Below are positions 48,095-59,860 of a stretch of DNA of 64,000 bases, in pieces. The DNA is taken from positions 1 to 64,000 of the forward strand of contig VZSF01001093.1 of the NCBI GenBank assembly GCA_013398295.1, given 5' to 3'. Below the pieces are notes generated by a model that was not told where the DNA came from, did not search any database, and was given only the letters and a program-made list of their open reading frames with translations. The position numbers were made by a program, and so were the translations under genes. The stretch is from Chionis minor. Taxonomy: Eukaryota; Chordata; Aves; Charadriiformes; Chionididae. Positions within the stretch are counted from its first letter, which is position 1. Each line of letters starts with the position of its first letter.

Positions 48095-49500
48095 CCTCTT
48101 ACACAGATAAGGTAGATAGGAGTTGTTTCCTGCAGAGTTGAGCCTCTTGGATAGAAATAGATCTGTGTGCAGTAAGGACCTCCCTTGGTCCAGCTTGGTT
48201 CCAGGCATTCGACAGCACCAGGATCCAGCAGAAGACCTCCAATACCAGCGTGAGAGGGACCACAGAGACACCAATAAAATAGTGTGCTTGCACAAACACT
48301 GTGTCCCTGTGTGTCTGGGCAGGGCTCAGTCAGGGAACGTGGGCCCCTCTGAGATGCTGCCATGCTCAGCCGTCGAGGAACCAGGTGAGTGTTTTGTGGA
48401 GAAGCGGGTTCGGGGGGCTCTGCTTTCACCCACTCTCTGACTCAGGTTCCCGCCTGCCCTGGCTCCTCCGTCGGCGGGGAAAGCTGGGGGGGAGAGGCCG
48501 GCACTGGCACGTCCCTGGGAGGCAGGCTGGGAGCTCACCTCCTGCCAGGGCTCTGCTGGGCACCGCCAGCAGGGGAAAGGCTCCTGCGCCTCCCTTGGCT
48601 CCCGGCTGCTCCCACCGCCCCGCTTCCCTCCTCCAGCCCTTCTTGCTGCTGAGGCTGCAGCTCTGGGGGAGCAAAGAGCCACCCATGGGCACACACTCAC
48701 TGCCCCTCCCACGGCTCTGCAAGTCCTCAAACACCCCACAGCTCTGCCGGAGTCCATTGCACCCTTGCCATCATGCCACCGGAGGCTTCACCCGATGCCA
48801 CCATACTCATCCTTCATCACTCCTTTGGAACTTTGGCCATTTCCACCTCCCCAAACTTTATTTACCCTGCAAGAGAAGGGCAAAATTGGTGGAAATGTAC
48901 CACTGCCACACTCTTGCCTCGCCTCGCTTTCTCCTGAGAGGTAGACACGTACACGCTGGAATTGCCTTGCAGGTCAGAGAGCAAGTGGCAAATTCCCATT
49001 GGAAATGAGAAACCTAGGAAAGCCTCAGTCAGGGATGCTTTGGGAAATAGAAGCTCAGGCTGGCAAGGGCCTTTGAGAGCTGCTCTTGATGGAAAACTGA
49101 CCTCTCCAGTGCCCTGAGATGGCCAGGGAAGAAGCACAGAGACAGAGTACCCCGAGGCACATAGAGGACAATCGGGATTTTTCAGGACAGCTTACAGCAC
49201 GGTGGGCTCATTTGCTCTTCTGCAGGCTGAGACCATGCCGCTGCCAGACAGCAATGCAAGAGTCCTGAAAACTGGCATTGGGCACATCAGGAGTCCCCAG
49301 CCCTGCTCTGGAAAGCTTTCATGGTGGAGCGAACATTCACCGTTCTGGAGAGAAACAGGCTTTCTCAGGTCTGCAGATGGAGACCCCTTTCGGTTGGCGC
49401 CCTTCCCCTTTGCCTTCTGCCTTTTGCTGGAGATGCTGCTTCAAAGTCTACTGCATAACTGTTGCACTAAGTGCAGCTGCTGGTACTCTTGAGCAGCTCT
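48095..49500. other. GC-rich unassigned block after the ITPRIPL1-like fragment
   Basis: The GC-rich character continues, strongest at 48400-48750. Open frames up to 235 codons (48301-49008, forward) and 143 codons (reverse) overlap each other and show no Mab-21 or other domain, so GC content probably explains them. Two signals are present: an AATAAA at 48273-48278 and a donor-like 'accaggtgagtg' at about 48381-48392. They could belong to an untranslated exon of the decayed gene. Confidence 0.4.
48273..48278 (+). terminator. Polyadenylation signal AATAAA
   Basis: The canonical hexamer in 'ccaataaaatagtgtgcttg' is followed about 30 bp later by a GT-rich run ('ctgtgtccctgtgtgtctgg'), the arrangement expected of a real cleavage site. 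It lies 230 bp after the end of the ITPRIPL1-like frame and may be that gene's old 3' end. Confidence 0.4.
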
Positions 49501-52500
49501 TCACCCTCTGGTGAGCTATTTGCTTGTCAGGTTGGGAAATCCCTGTCTGGCAGAGATGAAGAACCTTCATGTTATGTGTGAAAATAAAGAGGGTCACACT
49601 GGTCTGTATGAACAAACCAAAGTAATTAACTTTGTGAGCTTTACTTCTAGGAGTTGTTGGGACACAGTATACAGAGTTGTCAGGAGCAAAGGGGTAAAAA
49701 ATGTGTTTGACCTGGTTTTGGCAACAAGAGAAGAGTGTTTCTACAAAAGTGTTACACAGTATGGTGTATATCCACTTTTTCTTGCAATGAACTGATTTAC
49801 AGAAGACAAATTATTTTTTACTCCTTTTCTACAAAGGGAAAGCTCTGTAAAAATAGCATAAACCAAACACAGACAGGTGATAAAGGCTTTATCATTTTCT
49901 GAAAACTAAATTTTCTGGAATCAACAAGTTGACATAAATAACAGCAATTGTATTTAGGAGATTTTGGTTCTGAGTTTTAAATTTGCAAAGACTACTGACA
50001 GTTTTTCATTTTCAATATATGATCTTAAGCAAATGAAATAGATGTGATCTTGAACGCAACAGAAGAAAGACATTTTATTACTTAGAGGTGATGCTCCTAC
50101 TATTCACATTTTACTGTTTTCATTTATGTTATTACAATTGAAGAAATGAAATCACATTGTTCAAGAACATTATTTTGTGTGTGCATGGATTGTAGAATAT
50201 GTTTAGCAATGAAAAAGCTATTGATATGAAAAAAAAAATTCCAAGTGTAACTGGGTAATTCTAGATACAATTTCCAAGCAAAGTCTTGATTAGATTTTAT
50301 CTTTGATTAACTTTTTGATTCTCTGCAATACAATTTAATTTAATTCTCTATAAAGATTTCTAAAAATCTATGGAGAGGAAATTCCAAGCTTCCCAGGATG
50401 CACATATAAAACATACATGCAAGTGAGTGTGACGTTGTAGACATACCTGGTCAAACTGAATAATCAAATACAGTGGTAACCTTGATTTGACAGTCACTTT
50501 CATATGAGTCTTCACCAGGACATGTCAGGATCTGCCCTTTATGTAATTTATTCACCTATTCATCTATCTATTATACATATTATCATTTGTTTATATCTTA
50601 TACTCCCTATGACCATTCTCTTTTAGTGCCTGGTGTCAGGAAATTTTTAATTGTTTAAATTTCTCTCAGGAAAAACAATAAGATTTTTTGGAACAAAAGT
50701 GGGGGGGTGTCTCCATTTGCCCCTTTTTACTGTTTATTATATGAAAACAAAATCTTTATAACCCACATATTATTTTTTTGACATCATTTAGCATTCCTCA
50801 CACTCCTCATAGTCTTTTCCCCCTCTTTTTCTCTGTCTCTCTGACCTGTCCCATACTCGTTATATAGATGGCTAAATGAAAGCAAAAAGCTTTAGAAACA
50901 ACTGCATCTCCATGGTGACAAAACCACAATGTCTCATTTGTGCTCCAGGATTCCCAGGGAAATGCTTTCAACTCTTCTTGTGGTGTGGATTTCAGTTGTG
51001 TGTGTGTGTTTTCCTAACCCAGCTCTGACTTTCTTAATGTCATAATATTAAATATTACAGTTTCAAACTATACTACACACAAACATGTCATATTTGTAAG
51101 TACACATAAAGAAGATCTTAAGGAGGTTTCAGTTTTCCTAAGACAAGTCTTCAGCTGTTTTGTAGACTGAAAGTGCAGAAGATTGAAATATTTTGTTTTC
51201 TCAGAAGAAGATCCGAGGTAGCAGGATACACATTTTCTCCCCAGCATTTTTCCCGTAAGACAGTTTGACCTGGAAGAAAAAAATAGAAAGAGGAAAGAGT
51301 TTCACTTTCTCTGCCTATGTTCTGGCTTCTTCGTCAGCTCTGTGAACAAGGTCCCCAACTGCTCTAATCTGACAGGTTGCTGGGGGTTTTTTTCTTGATT
51401 TTTGTTAATGAGAATCTGTCTATAGGGGAATAAATGGCAGAACCAAAACAGAGAGCAAATAGCACAATATGGGGGTGGAGCAGATGGGTACTCACCTAAC
51501 ACAGACTCTTCAGGCTGGCAACAGGAAATTAATTTTAAATTTTGAATTTTAAAATACAAAACGCTTTTGGTGGAACCTGGTATCAGAAAATAATTAAAAG
51601 TTACTCCTAGTCTAATCAGTTTTGCTATCATATTTTCCCTATACTTTCTGGTCAAAATATAGCACTAAACATCACATCTACATCAGGAAAGACAGAGATT
51701 GAGAAGGCAGAATTTAATTGTGTAAAATACATGGCAGAGGTGACCAGTCTGTCTTAGTCCAGAGGATTCTACCTGATCTGCCATCAGTGAATTGGTTATA
51801 ACACATTCTATAAGACCTGAGACCCAAAGATGTGCTTGTGGCTAACACACTAAACAAGCTTGTCCTTTCTTGAGGAAACCCAGTTGCTAAAACCCCTCAT
51901 CTGTTATGCAGGCCGCAGATAAGGAATCCTGTGACACGGTTCTTCATCACTGACTGTCACTTCACTCAATTCACATTTGCATCTCCAACCTGACTTGATG
52001 TTTTAAAGTTTGCAAGAAGCATGGGCAGAGGTCAAAGGGAGATACTGTTCAGATTCCTGCAAGGTTATCACTTCATCAGGTGAAAGAATGTTTCAGTTTC
52101 CTAATGATTTTTTAAGCTGACCTTTGGATAAAGTTTTGCAAACTCTAGGAGTAAAAGTTAAGCTAAAGCTTGTGGTTCAAATAAGGAGGCCGTGAATTTA
52201 AATGTATATGTAACTTGTTGTCTGTGTCTAACAAATCTTGAAGGGCTAACTTCTTCTATGATTTGAACATCATTACTAAGTTTAGCATATTTTAAAAAGA
52301 ATATGTTCAGGTTTAGGAACACTTTAAAATGCCCACACTAAAGCTCCAGATGTTTAATAGTAATTCATATGTCTCTGTGCCACTTTGTTTTATCTGCTTG
52401 TCAGGATTTAATTTCCATTTGTGCCAAAAGAGACACCAGCCAATTTTCTGTTATAAGAATGTGAGTGAAGTACAAGGGAATGAGTGCAACCCACCAGAAT

Positions 52501-55500
52501 AAAGGCAGAAATATAACACAGGGCAAAGATTCCTGAAGTGTGAAGCTGAAGGCTCGAGCACCCAAATGCCTCCTCCTAGACACAAATGTATGTGGGAGCT
52601 GCCAATGCAGGCTCTGACGGTGATATACAATCACAGGAAGGCTGGAGCTCCTGGTGTGGATGACAACTTTCTGTAGTTACAGAAGTGAAAACTCAGTTAG
52701 CAATATATAGGATAGATTTAAATCAACAGAAAGTTCATTCTAAAAACAGAAATACCAAGTTTCACAGCATAGGCTTATTCACATAAGTGGCCAAGGTAAT
52801 CCATCAGTAATCTATTAAACCAAGCAGAGAGAGGACTTGCATTACGTAAATTGGCCTAGTCTGAATTGTGAATGCCATGTATACTGATGGCACTGTGAGT
52901 GTGAATTCAGGTAGAATTTCTAAGGCCAAGAAAATACCTGGCATCAGTGAAGGGAGGTATGGTTGTTAAGATTAGAAAAGGAATAGTAACTTCATTTAGC
53001 TGATTGCAAGTTTGCAAAAACTGCTCTATATCAAAAAGCTCACTTGTATCCTAAAAATAATAAGCATTTTTTTCATGAGGTCCACCACATACAGTTTGGT
53101 CTTCAAGAGCTTCAAGAGTGTAAATGCAGGCTATGGGCTACATGGTAAGTGTAAGTGGGACAGGACTTACTGTTTTCTACCAGTTCTTTTGTTAATGACA
53201 AAAGTGCGCCTAGAGTAGATTAACTATTTAGACATACCCTCAGAAAGTCTTCCAGGAGATGTTCAGTATGGTTAGCAATTGCTTTTTGAAAAGTTAGTTC
53301 AGTGCCACATGCTAAGTGGTCATGTGCTTATTTTGTATATCTGTTAGCTGATCTTGAATTGCTCTGTCAGCCCACCTTCCATAGTGGTGTGCATGGCTGC
53401 CCATCGTTTTTCTGTCCCTACATTTTCTCTAGGAAATGCTATCTCTCTAGCTCCACTCTCACATGTGGCCTGGAAAAAGTTTTGACAGTTGAAACTGAGA
53501 AAGCTCACAGATTCTCAGGAGAGACCTGTTAAGGTATGTGTTGGCTGTCAATCTCCAAGCTAGTTCAACAGGAAATCTTGTTGCCTGGAATGCTTGAAAG
53601 AGCAGAAGTTCAGCTCTGTGATATGAAGTCAGCTAAGACAGACATGAACAAGGAGATGTCTGCAGAAAGGCAGTCTTCTCCATGTCCAAGACCTGTGATT
53701 ATCAAAGAGACATTTTTGTGCTAACAATCTACTTCGATATTCCTGGGCTTTCTGAGACCTGTCATTGCACACTGTACAACCACATGTAGCCTGCCAGAGC
53801 ATCCCCTCTAATAGTCACCACAGCCAACGGGGGCAGAGCAGCCTTTTATTCCTGGCTTGAATTTATTGGGTGAAGAGAAGCAGCGCAAGACCAGTAGAGC
53901 TGGATACTGAACCTAGCTGCAGGTCACTTGCAGGCCTAACTGATCTGTTCTGAATATCTGCTACGCTTCTCTCACCTTCAAATCACTCTTGCGTTCATAC
54001 CACCAGAAAGCCCCAATACAACCCACTACCAAAAATTACAGCTACCTTGATGCCAACAGTCAGAATGTACGGAACACAGTGTCAGCTTGAAAAACCCAGG
54101 GAGGAATTAACTTAACTAGAACCATTCAGTACACCCATTATAGTGCAAGGATATACCAAAATCAGATTATCTCAAGCCCTTGGAAGGAGGTGCTAGAGAG
54201 ATCGGAGTCAAAACTACTTAGGATTTTGGGGGAGGTACATCTTTCTGAGTAGACCTCCTGCGCTAAGTAGGCAGTGCTGAGCAGGGAGCACTGAATGCCC
54301 ATCTTCAATGGCAGTAGAGCAGTAGAAAGAATGGTATCTGGGAGACACGGAAGTGCTGCGGTTTGGCTCTTCTGAGCCTCCTTGTGAGTGAGTTTGGATG
54401 ATGACAGAGTGCTTTGTCTCTGCCTTGCCCTGCAATCTTCTTGTCCATCCCTCTTCTCCTACTGGTCAGCTGCTGGCCAGCTTCCCTTTCTGACACCTGT
54501 GCATTCTGTCTTCCCTAACTTTAACAAATGGGTAGGTTGCTTATGGACCTTGTTAGACTGGCAGAGAAATGAGTTTTGTAGCACTTTAACAATATTCTGG
54601 TGATGGGCCCCAGATGGTTATAATCTGTGGTTCAATAGCAGATGCTGGAGCATTCAGCTGTTGAACTGGGGAGAGGGAGTGGAGATGGGTACTAGTCATT
54701 GGCTGCAGGGTGAGGTTTCTCTAACAGTGCACCATTTTTGTGTGTGCATTGACAGGAGTCTGGAAATTTCACATGTACAACCCAATTTGCCTTCGTTGAA
54801 ATCCTGCATCATATTCTTTTGGTTAAAAAAAAATACATGCAGACAAAGAGACCAAATTTTGTAGTGCCATTAATCTCAGAGCTAAATCTGGAAAGTTTAT
54901 CCATCCTCTGCCTGAGGACATCAAATTTATACTGACATAGTACCACTGATTTCCATGTACTTGTTAATGATTTACATGAAGTTACAGAAAAATCAAATAC
55001 TCCTACCATGTCACATCAAAGCCCAGTTTTGGCCCTTGATTAAAACAGTTATGAGCATCTTGATTATAGTTGGTAGTGTTCATCTCACTCTAAATATGTG
55101 TTTTCACCATCTTCTGGAGCTGACTCTTGCTAAGTAAGCATTCTGTTTTGCTGAGTAGAGGCTATTAGGTATTATAGAAAGTTATGGCATTTATAGTTTC
55201 ACTCTCATTATAAAACACTGTTTACTTCCAAATTTCCCTTCTTCCTTCCCTCCCCTCTCCAGAATATACATAGAAATGAGCTGAATGGTCTCTGTTTTTC
55301 TTGTGTGTATGGCATCAATCAGCACTTGCAAAGGATAGTGTATCCTTGGCTCTACTTGATTGAGATCTGCAGTTTTGCATTTACATAATTAATATACACA
55401 TCCATATTTAATCTGTGCAGATGAAGACAAAGTCATGACTGCTTAAATACCACAGAGCTTGGCACACTTCCAACGTTGGCAAAAAGCTGTACTCTCCTGC

Positions 55501-56585
55501 TTTTCTCTGGGTGGAAGTGCAGCTATTTAGCCAGTGTTGTGACGTATGTACTGAGCCTCTCTACTTTTCAGGTGGCAGAGAGGGAGGCAGGGTAGTAAAG
55601 CTGCCCTCGGATGCTCCCTTACACACTCCCATAGTGTCTTAATTACTCAAATAAGCGTTTGTTTCACTTTCTTCCTCTTCTCCACTTCCACTTAAACAGA
55701 AGCAGAGACTGTTGGTTTTGGTTGTGCCAGTGGGAGCTGGTATCATAAAGGCTTTTTTAGGAGTTTGTACATCTTCCATAGTAGAAGCTGCAGGGGTCAA
55801 GTGGAGGCAACATGTTCATCACTGTAATATTTCTGTGCTGCTACAACAGGGACCAGGAGAAGCTGGGTCCTGGCTGCATAGGAACTTGCATTACACAATG
55901 GGATGTTCTCAGCAGCTCCAAATACAGGAGCTTGGATTGCCCCTCTCCTTCTTAACTTTATGCATCTGACAGACGTGCCTTCCTTCAGCTCAGTGTGTCT
56001 CCAAACCCCCTGTGTGAGTCAGTAGGTTTAGTGAAATGTCTTAAAGTGATGTGAGGTGAATTCAGGCCCAAGACAGGAAGAGGGCCGGTCAGAAAAGAAT
56101 AATTCTCTTTTGTGAAATAAAAGGAAGCCTTGACTTATATTTCTGTTTCTGTCTAAAGGAAGAATGGAATCTGATATTTTTTATTAGAAATGGACAATGG
56201 CAGGATGGTCCAGTGTGACTGGGGAACTCATGCAAGCAACAGGAGACCTTGGTGTCCTGACTTGTCCACATTCCAATGGAGATCTGGCTCACCAGAAGCA
56301 GCTCTAAGTAATCGCTTTGTTAATTTTGTACCATATGTGGTCCTCAGAGAAACCCTGTGCTTGCCAGCAGTCATGAACTCAATAGAAAGTAAGTATAATC
56401 TATATGCAATATATAATATTGTGCAATATTTAATAAGGAGCAGTTTTGAATGGGCTAGGGGCAAGGTTAATAGCTGAGTAAGAATGAATAATTTTTATTA
56501 AAAAAAAAATCTTAGATCTGGGTACCAGAAAGAACTGGCTATCATGTAGTAGGGCATTTACATAGTTCATATTCCCCTTGGCTTT
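49501..56585. other. Unassigned AT-rich stretch
   Basis: No gene or named repeat is recognised across about 7 kb. A (TG)n run lies at 50997-51010. Open frames are short: the longest is 117 codons on the reverse strand at 51302-51655, without recognisable domains. Donor-like 'catggtaagtg' (about 53139) and 'aaagtaagtat' (about 56386) occur without convincing exons upstream. Confidence 0.55.
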
Positions 56586-57277
56586 TGCTATGGTTTGAGA
56601 AAACCCATAACAATTTATTGTCCTCTAGACAATTATTCTCTCGCCTGATGACCCCTCCCCACCCAGGAAGGGGAATCGGGAAGAAAACAAGGAAACCTGG
56701 GGGTTGAAAGATAAACAGATTTAATAGGATAGAACTAGATAATTAAGAGTACTAACACAAAAGAACCCATATTGATCCCGATACCCATATACACTATACA
56801 AGGATTATACTCAGCCAACTGTATCAGTAGGAAGCTGTGCACTCCCAGCAGTGGACAGAAAATGTCGGACACTGCGAGCACTACAGCTATGGGAGGAAGG
56901 CAAAGCCTCAGGGATCCAGCAGCGGGGCAAGAAGTCCTCTGGATTGCTGCCATCAAGGGAAAGCCACCAAGGGGGAGCCATCAAGGGAAGAGCGAGTAAG
57001 GGGGAACAAACTTTTCAGCTAACTTTCTAATTTATATTGGATATGATGTTCATGGTATGAAATAATCCTGTTGGCCAGCTTGGGTCAAGTGCCTGAGTCT
57101 TGCGCCTCCTCATCCCTGCACCTGGAGAGCTCAAAAACACAGAGACCTTGAGACCCACACACCATACCTAGCTATAAAGTAGATATTTTCACAAATTCAA
57201 ACACTAGAGTCTTCCAAAAATACAGCTTTCTCAAGCATTAGAAGAGAAATTAGTCCTGTGTCGCTCAAACCAGGACA
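56586..57277 (-). mobile_element. Avian ERV solo LTR, reverse orientation, 692 bp
   Basis: On the reverse strand the element starts 'tgtcctggtttgagcgacac' and ends near 'gggttttctcaaaccatagc', giving TG...CA termini. The right flank on the plus strand is GCTGT and the left flank GCTTT, an imperfect 5-bp target duplication with one difference, which fits an older insertion than the LTRs at 8023 and 37280. An AATAAA on the reverse strand (56614-56619 as 'tttatt') is close to the 3' end. Short 'gccatcaagggaa'-like repeats lie at 56946-56990. No internal retroviral sequence flanks it. Confidence 0.78.
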
Positions 57278-57678
57278 GCTGTTTAGGGAGAAATAATTGC
57301 TTAGTGTCATAACAGCTGCAAAAGAGCCATACAAATGCATCCTAAAAACCTAAGGGGAAAGGAGAGTATTTCTGCAAAACTTCAGCCATCCTTGATCCCT
57401 GAAATCTGAAGATAACAAGATTCCTCAGGAAGAGTTGCTAACCAGCAAAAAAGTTTTCCCAGTTTTTAGCTACAGAGTGATCACATTTCTTGTCCGTTCC
57501 ATCTGTTACTTTACATTTTTTTTCCAATCTTCTCTTTAAAACTTAGGTTTAGCTTAAATTTTTTTCCTGTGTTTTATCATTAAGCTTTTCTATGTTTGGT
57601 TCCCTGGAAAGCAATAACTTTATCACACACTACAGTCACAAGTTAGCATATCTCCAGGAAACAGTGTCTGACGGAAGT
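57278..57678. other. Unassigned stretch
   Basis: No gene or repeat is recognised between the solo LTR and the palindrome. Confidence 0.6.
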
Positions 57679-57698
57679 CTGAAGGACCGGTCCTTCAG
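57679..57698. other. Perfect 20-bp palindrome
   Basis: 'ctgaaggaccggtccttcag' is its own reverse complement over all 20 bases with no spacer. Each half is preceded or followed by unrelated sequence, so the symmetry ends abruptly. A similar half-site, 'tctgacggaag', lies just upstream (57667-57677). It could bind a homodimeric factor or extrude as a small cruciform. No known consensus is recognised. Confidence 0.75.
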
Positions 57699-59737
57699 GA
57701 TATGTATTGGGAACACTAGGAATTTGGAAATTTACCACTGAACTATCAAGGACTAGTGAGGAAACTGATATTGCTCAGTATCTCATCTTATGAAGAAGTT
57801 CCGTTCAGCAGATAAAAATCACCAGCAGAAGACTGATGAGCTGTAGTCTATAACTCCAGGAAAACAAGAATGCACCAAACTGAGTTTTTGGCTCTTCCAG
57901 GATGTGTAGTTCTCTCCAAAAATAAATTCCATAATAAGCATATTTGAAATGAGAAAAAACACCTTCTCAGAAATTTTCTATGAGTTCCGTGAGGAATACT
58001 TGAGGGAGAGCAGATAACTGCATAAGGACAATGTGGTCTTTTAAAATTGTTCCATGGGAGCTGCTGTGCTACAAATCTATTCTGTGGGGCAGAGGAGGTG
58101 TGGGATGAGAGACAGGGAGATGTAATGTTGGTTGAGGCATTTTTCTGGGATTTTTATGCCACAATCCCTATGTATGGGGCGAGATACCTTATCTCCACAA
58201 ATGCCATGCCGAGTAATGGAGGTAATGATGGCTAACTCTCCATTTCAGAAAAGGGATTGTCTCTTTCTCTCTCCTTTCTAGAGGCAGTCCAAACTCCTTT
58301 CTGTTTTCCAAAGCGGAGGAGAAACACATGCAAGGAAAAAACCCCTGAAGAACATCTGAAGAACTCATTTTTCTGTAGAATTAATAAGTCAATTATGATG
58401 AGGAAGTCATGTTAAATAATACAATTGTTTCAGGATTTAGACGTACCATCGCTAAGCCCTGGGGCTGCCAAGTCATCTCCCAGAAGTTCACCACACTTAT
58501 GCATTTCTATCGACTCAAATCAAGAAACACAATTCAAAGAGGTGGAGTTTGCCCACCAGGAAGTACATTTGTAGCAGAAGAAACATGTCCAAACTGGGAC
58601 AACAGCTTTTGTTTATCATTATATTAATGGCAATAGTAACAATGAATGGAGTGGTCTTATTTTCCTTTAAGTTGGGCTAAGTATAGCACTTTCATTTCAA
58701 CTCTAATTATTTCCTTCTTTAAAAGATATAATTGTATTTTTAATGGATGCACATAGAAACACAATTAGTAGTTCCAGCAATCTGGAATCATTCAGAAACA
58801 GCATTATTTTCTCTCTTAAAGGCAATATCTGAGCTGGCGCCAGAATGGACTTTTTCACCCTAGAGAAAGAGACTCTTCACGGGGGTCTGGTGTTTTCTGT
58901 AGGAGAGATGACACCAGGGAGTAGGACAGGATCTCTGTCCTGCTGCTCAGAACAGATGAACCATGTTTGACTCTCCTGGATGGTAAGACAGAAGAGCTGA
59001 GAAGAAGCTGTTCCCTGTTTTCTGGCAGTCTTAAAACCACAAACATCTTTCTTTGGTTAGAGCACCAATGTTTTGCATGTATTTCCCAATACTTGTATTT
59101 CGTTCACAATAACAAGAAAACCGTACTTGGATGTCTGACAGTAAATATATTTCTTAATCCAGCAGGACGTGTTGGAGTTATTTCACTGCATATATGACTT
59201 AAAACTCAAAGGCAAATTATAGTTTCCTAATATTCTCTCAGATCAAATGTGTTGAAATCTCTGGCCTGCTACAATCCATTTCCTTCTGTTCCACTTTCTT
59301 CTAATGGTGATATCAAACAGGAAAGAAAAAGGGCTACATGCTCAATAATACAGCACCTTCTCCTCAAAATCGCCCAGAAGCAACACAGTTCTGAGGGACC
59401 AGGACAATTAGGTCAATTCACCCTCCTTGACAACTGGCAACATGGATTAAAATTTTGTTTCCACTTGGACGGGAGCTTGGACCATGATCTGACAGGCTCA
59501 ATAGGTTTGTATGTAGTTGGCAGTTAGGTAAAACAGACTGAAAAAGAGGAACACTGAGGAACGCTGAAGAAGCATAAGAAATGTTATTAACAATTCAATG
59601 TCTACAATTCTTTAACTCATCACTAAATATTCAGTACATGAGATTAGGTGATACAACCCTATCATTAAAGTAGCTGAAGGTCTACTGTGCAATGGGAGAT
59701 ATGCAATAGATTAAGTGCTAGTTGTAATTTTACTTCA
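57699..59737. other. Unassigned AT-rich stretch
   Basis: No gene or named repeat is seen. Small open frames (58047, 58409, 58967 and 59249 starts) have no conserved features. Confidence 0.55.
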
Positions 59738-59860
59738 TTATTCAGATTCTAAGGTCTTTAGGGCAGAGAATATGCCTATCTGTATTCTCTAAAGCAGTAT
59801 GTATATTTATGGTGCTATCTAAATGCCTCAATGTAATGATAATGTCAAGTTGTATTTCTA
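59738..59860 (+). repeat. Ancient amniote repeat tail
   Basis: 'cagattctaaggtctttagg' then 'gcagagaatatgcctatctg', 'tattctctaaagcagtatgt' and 'atatttatggtgctatctaa' follow the order of an old retroposon tail known from reptile and bird genomes ('agattgtaagctctttggggcagg ... tgtttgtaaagcgcctagcac ... ggcgctatataaata'). Divergence is high and the exact family (SINE or L2-like LINE) cannot be set by eye. Confidence 0.45.

Noticed and set aside
48301..49008. 235-codon forward open frame after the ITPRIPL1-like fragment
   Set aside because: It is proline/serine/arginine-rich from high GC, overlapped by antisense frames, and has no Mab-21-like residues.
53100..53150. Donor-like 'catggtaagtg' with a possible short exon
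   Set aside because: There is no polypyrimidine acceptor at a sensible distance and no conserved peptide.
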